Virus record (IMG/VR): IMGVR_UViG_3300034073_000569 | Coordinates: 62,001-126,000 of that record | Strand: one strand, 5' to 3' | Length of the DNA: 64,000 bases | Origin: a virus | Made by a program: the position numbers and the translations under genes | In this document: in pieces, positions 62,501 to 64,000 of the stretch | How positions within the stretch are numbered: position 1 is the first letter of the stretch | Layout: the number at the start of each line of letters is the position of its first letter | The notes under the pieces: generated by a model | Seen by the model: the letters and a program-made list of their open reading frames with translations, nothing else | Databases searched by the model: none | What the model was told of the DNA's origin: nothing

Positions 62501-64000
62501 CGGATTCTATCCTCATTTACATTAATAAGTGGATTAGTGTTGTAGATATATCCCTCATCAGAAACAATAAGCTTCTCTGGAGAGAATCTAGCATTGCTAA
62601 AACTCTTAGTAAATGAAACTCTTAATAGAACATCTTCTTTGTTTAATGTAGAAGCTGGTATTTTAATTCCTAAATTGTTCTCATACTTAAGACGTAGCTT
62701 TAAGTTACGCACCCAACCATAGTTCTCACGATAGTTATTATCCGCAGTTTTGTACTTCTTATCTAACTTTTGCATCATTAGATCTAAAGTATTTTTACGA
62801 ACACCGTCTTTATCTACAATACTTACTACGTTACTAAGTTCATTAAGTAGGGTTGTATGTACTCTATCTGTATTAACTAAACGTGGTTGGTTAAGATCGT
62901 TCTTTACAAGGACAGTTTTACCTCTTGTTACAGTAGTCTGTGGTAAAGAAGCAAGTAATAACATAACGTTTGTAGACGTCATGCTTCTAGGATCAATTGT
63001 AATAGCGTCTCTGATACCTAAAGTATCTGTAACGTTGTTTTCGTCTTCTTCTATCTCAGAGAAGATTACACCGTAACGATCTAAGTTCTTCTTGAATTCT
63101 CTGTAGAACTCATCTATGTTAGCGTTAAGTGTAGAGTTGATCTTTGGACTAATTAAAGACAAGTTATTAGATACTTGTTCTACAGACTTATTCCATAAAT
63201 CATTCAATAAAGCATTAGACTGTTTTTTGTCTAAGCTTCCTAAGATGCTATCTATATTATTTCCTTGCTTGAATAACTCAGTAAAGAAGTAGTAGTTCAA
63301 TCCTTCTAATAGATCAGCAGTATCCTTTTGAGTTAAGTCTGCTACAGCCTTATAAGCTATACCAGAAGCTAAACGATCTTTGATAAATCTAGCATTTCTA
63401 AATCCACCAGTTCCAATCTTCTTGAATAGATCGTTAATGATACTATTCATTTCAGCTTTCTCTTTAGGAGTGATGCTAAATAAAGCCTGGATAGCTTTCC
63501 ATAAGTTCTTAAAGAAGTTAGCAATCTTGTTACCAATAGATCTATCTAAAAGGATATAATCACGGAACTCTTCTGCTAACATCTCACGTACATCGTACAT
63601 GCTAGCTTCTGAATAAGGCTTTGTCTCTTTAGTAAACTTATTATAGAATGATCCTTCACGAGCTTTAAACTCACTAGCTAAATCAAGCTTCTCATCTTGT
63701 GTCAAGAATGAAGCCCATACAGCTTCAAAGGCTTCGTGGAAACCAGTACCAATAGTAGCATTCTCATAAATGTGTAATGCTCCTCTCATGAACGCTCCTA
63801 AACCTTTACCATGAATTAAATGACCTACCTTCTTTACAGGGAACATAGGTAACACTTCTTTCATAAACTTAGTAAGCTTACCAAAGTCTTCGGTAGCTTC
63901 CATCTCTCCAATATCTAAACGGAAAGGAGGTTCTTCAGAATCAATATCCAACTGTGCAATTAAAGCCTTGGTTAACAACGCTTTAGCTGCATTTATATTA
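56527..64000 (-). CDS. Giant crAss-type virion RNA polymerase (5' end outside the window)
   Basis: At least 2490 residues: the frame is open to the right edge, so the N-terminus is missing. The catalytic motif SDFDIDKLNIYLG (DFDID at 59248-59262) with preceding RIPTQGMNSIESIIIKGF and GDMIVVPSEIVGKAG is the double-psi beta-barrel core shared with cellular RNA polymerase and with phi14:2 gp66. A FHEAFEAV segment near the visible N-terminus resembles a zincin helix (HExxE rather than HExxH). The enzyme is virion-packaged and starts early transcription in host cells. Adjacent giant protein is on the same operon. Confidence 0.85.
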   Translation of the reverse strand, partial: NINAAKALLTKALIAQLDIDSEEPPFRLDIGEMEATEDFGKLTKFMKEVLPMFPVKKVGHLIHGKGLGAFMRGALHIYENATIGTGFHEAFEAVWASFLTQDEKLDLASEFKAREGSFYNKFTKETKPYSEASMYDVREMLAEEFRDYILLDRSIGNKIANFFKNLWKAIQALFSITPKEKAEMNSIINDLFKKIGTGGFRNARFIKDRLASGIAYKAVADLTQKDTADLLEGLNYYFFTELFKQGNNIDSILGSLDKKQSNALLNDLWNKSVEQVSNNLSLISPKINSTLNANIDEFYREFKKNLDRYGVIFSEIEEDENNVTDTLGIRDAITIDPRSMTSTNVMLLLASLPQTTVTRGKTVLVKNDLNQPRLVNTDRVHTTLLNELSNVVSIVDKDGVRKNTLDLMMQKLDKKYKTADNNYRENYGWVRNLKLRLKYENNLGIKIPASTLNKEDVLLRVSFTKSFSNARFSPEKLIVSDEGYIYNTNPLINVNEDRIRNEWANNLKVAVQNKQTNLVNIDNSGRMMINRKSDDYIDLMDEAKARSTYDLATALNALSVLGIEFTADLNELAQFENSIREQTLQILDVMKSGEIDDIADLFGRNVVGGRINTLIAIESKYSSEDNILSYNNAEGQQQFSVGQPSLLSNMINILNTVNSQEELIQTAPWLGFEKDGDVVFNAYQTNSELLRKGGRLFDINGKRKNNTEISYHVISGLGITEVDGNNTAKLQFPERVANKIHFLLNNIVFSNINSDKSTEYGIGIPGKLMVSRRDIQKMMTTEDKSIVDMYINHLYDEMYAATIQDYSPVNIQYYRDGVFNLGHFRDIIGKDMIAKFNQELITNDMDFEEFIEEFIEKNRELIEDKITTYINNKIEDTVVFLKDLDLFIKPDTFKSDLYITDAIDNDGLDEMLGIKDTQTLNYKAGGYDSELKSRSGYTEDNLRTIAAILSLNEELLLTEQHKLIYGHPALYKDLPKRANGATSTKEAFVEDSDVVAWMDDNMVRNDGKLRSEETHQTIKNISFKDMDVVSAFYNDIAQSTYAEMIASGITKEAAEKKIGARFNEQGQISGFILNKKKEFTGMIKAYMNLNEADAMAMGLPDVIRDILFMSGKFTSQREAQWDYEIAYETLVRSGAMPNAKGETIKKSDPRYKAANKAQIEAAKEVYDKGNPGYVFEVLKPQYFGYAQTDNVTHPVFLKHALQPKFYRHVEGNQFEKLYIAAQKDKVDVIGFESGEKVGNVTTADGNFLPIYNEAGEINVVTSDKGYQLPTELPRQSLYSRFYGIQVEQSSKPKKFVVKGTQITKQVMSNFYENGAPVNPTIGGLIQEYNETIREMMRLGKEELLKELGLEKKGDFQYEAKDISRLVKILRREAESRDLPDNMINAINYIVNEDDTQSLEYEFDTLINRDKIDNILNSIVDSRIISQKMSGKSSPQVASTTYEAAPRNYVYLKDGIYKTLTKSELKGLTEEEKASIRMQSSDLKFYHSKDGKIQGVEMYITWPFTEVTPEELGLKLVNGIYLMPEGGIKGIDNELLKAIGFRIPTQGMNSIESIIIKGFTPTTNGDMIVVPSEIVGKAGSDFDIDKLNIYLGNYFVDILGKDYSGKDFRDFMINDMISSGADQTYADNVMNVITPEQFKQINESTYTDRGKIVKGAKTSLSDISASKETQEDLAFIKASLSRYNASVKGQKVIRYIKPTLGTKESLQNKLINIMSELILRPENYAQLVAPNTTDTLKDLAEEIKGWKVEAGTKQLEDEKSPTYLRTFIGSNSIRERYLTAKRMVGIAAVHSTFHVMAQVSGLKLNNRYSSKSIYYLNAKGEDTKTVNIKLTHHGRDENGLYSIGHRLDKAGAFISELISQALSGFVDGAKDPFVFDLNFSLNTASTWFYLQHHGVPVDELAYFFGQPILDSLFTETSKNRSSFKVINGENLTRKELFYKVIAPYYNKVVGGDLEAMLAGAAQSSKAQEDALQKLILAELNEIRDSVETFDSKELVKAIKDGSNADPRLQIAVIMDYVEYEAQARLMSNFMQAIGYDTNKTKTVQENMLQIGRWERSKQENFVNNPDSILESTFLGEMKEQKEDIFSMFRNFFITLSPEIQEVFQPLYDKIDNPEFFIMKDDAINLINRYQNFVIAYLLHTTPYMNAEGKQETLNSLYKDLFTGENSFASALYKYKNSEDPNISDNLIIKELVPLMTDDATKTDNIMLFRNKMDTFQINNVIEAYNNLRSYGEKTADDNLVKFADDLAKFSILQSGLQSSFIDYKKVLSTEIYSELVKTILDRFKLDPSISVDQVWKSFHQNNWYNRSIVTKAPAWLRIKSGQLAVSANSSIILNDYLVKYVRDPKISKEEFKKMKKDKSLAQAFQPILFQKTEQKDKKGKIIYIPIGKAGNRNRMLEIYKDDQESILPGNVMQIETQAALSASEGYVSAKDLMRQPGFIKAMGELAGEKTQNNGLKALAENALKSLNENKEVDDTISKKEDESVKCNKKGK

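Noticed and set aside
1-64000. Stop-codon reassignment (as in some crAss-like phages) and CRISPR arrays
   Set aside because: TAA, TAG and TGA all end genes cleanly here, and no array of regularly spaced repeats is visible.

Overview
The window looks like about 64 kb of a crAss-like phage genome (order Crassvirales) infecting a Bacteroidota host, probably a flavobacterium-like one. The main evidence is a giant, partly visible virion RNA polymerase (right edge, minus strand) with the catalytic motif DFDID, next to a second giant polyvalent protein. There is also a crAss-type replication set: PolB, DnaG-type primase without zinc finger, DnaB-like helicase, Sak4-like ATPase, SSB with acidic tail, RecB-like nucleases and uracil-DNA glycosylase. 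An IHF/HU-like protein sits in the left block. Several promoters match the Bacteroidota form TTG-N19-TAnnTTTG. The sequence is AT-rich, genes are tightly packed, and TAA, TAG and TGA are all used as stops (standard bacterial code).

Layout. 1-3341 (minus): PD-(D/E)XK nuclease, Cys-rich protein, IHF-like protein, winged-helix protein, GNAT and small proteins. 3342-3590: a divergent GC-rich island. 3591-5085 (plus): one unusually GC-rich gene, structured non-coding DNA, a small membrane gene and a tRNA-like gene with an oversized anticodon loop. 5086-8809: small early-type genes. 8822-9578: a gene-free, highly structured stretch ending in a terminator, read here as a large non-coding RNA. 9590-21329 (plus): AAA ATPase, HNH nuclease, SF2 helicase, UDG, and a MoxR ATPase/VWA pair in which the MoxR gene ends at a CCCTTTT-TAG site followed by an open -1 frame. 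21326-30646 (minus): a cell-envelope and lysis block containing an outer-membrane barrel with an Ala/Ser linker, a CsgG-like protein, membrane proteins, a lipoprotein, a large secreted cohesin/dockerin-like protein, a GH19 endolysin, a holin-like protein and an XhlA-like protein.

30766-51093 (plus): the replication and nucleotide-metabolism region. It runs from a free-standing DnaA domain IV through helicase, recombination ATPase, SSB, primase, HNH, RecB-like nuclease and PolB. It then has a GIY-YIG homing endonuclease beside a dNMP-kinase fragment and an intact kinase, a radical-SAM protein, a phosphoesterase, class I ribonucleotide reductase, MazG and a cyclic-phosphate receiver domain. 51107-64000 (minus): the polyvalent protein and the RNA polymerase, both probably virion-packaged and injected.

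Working model (inference): injected RNA polymerase starts early transcription, host-type promoters drive plus-strand replication genes, and the minus-strand blocks supply virion, envelope and lysis proteins late. The least explained parts are the roughly 760-nt RNA candidate, the secreted CsgG/barrel/cohesin cassette, the possible frameshift in the MoxR gene and the tRNA-like gene.
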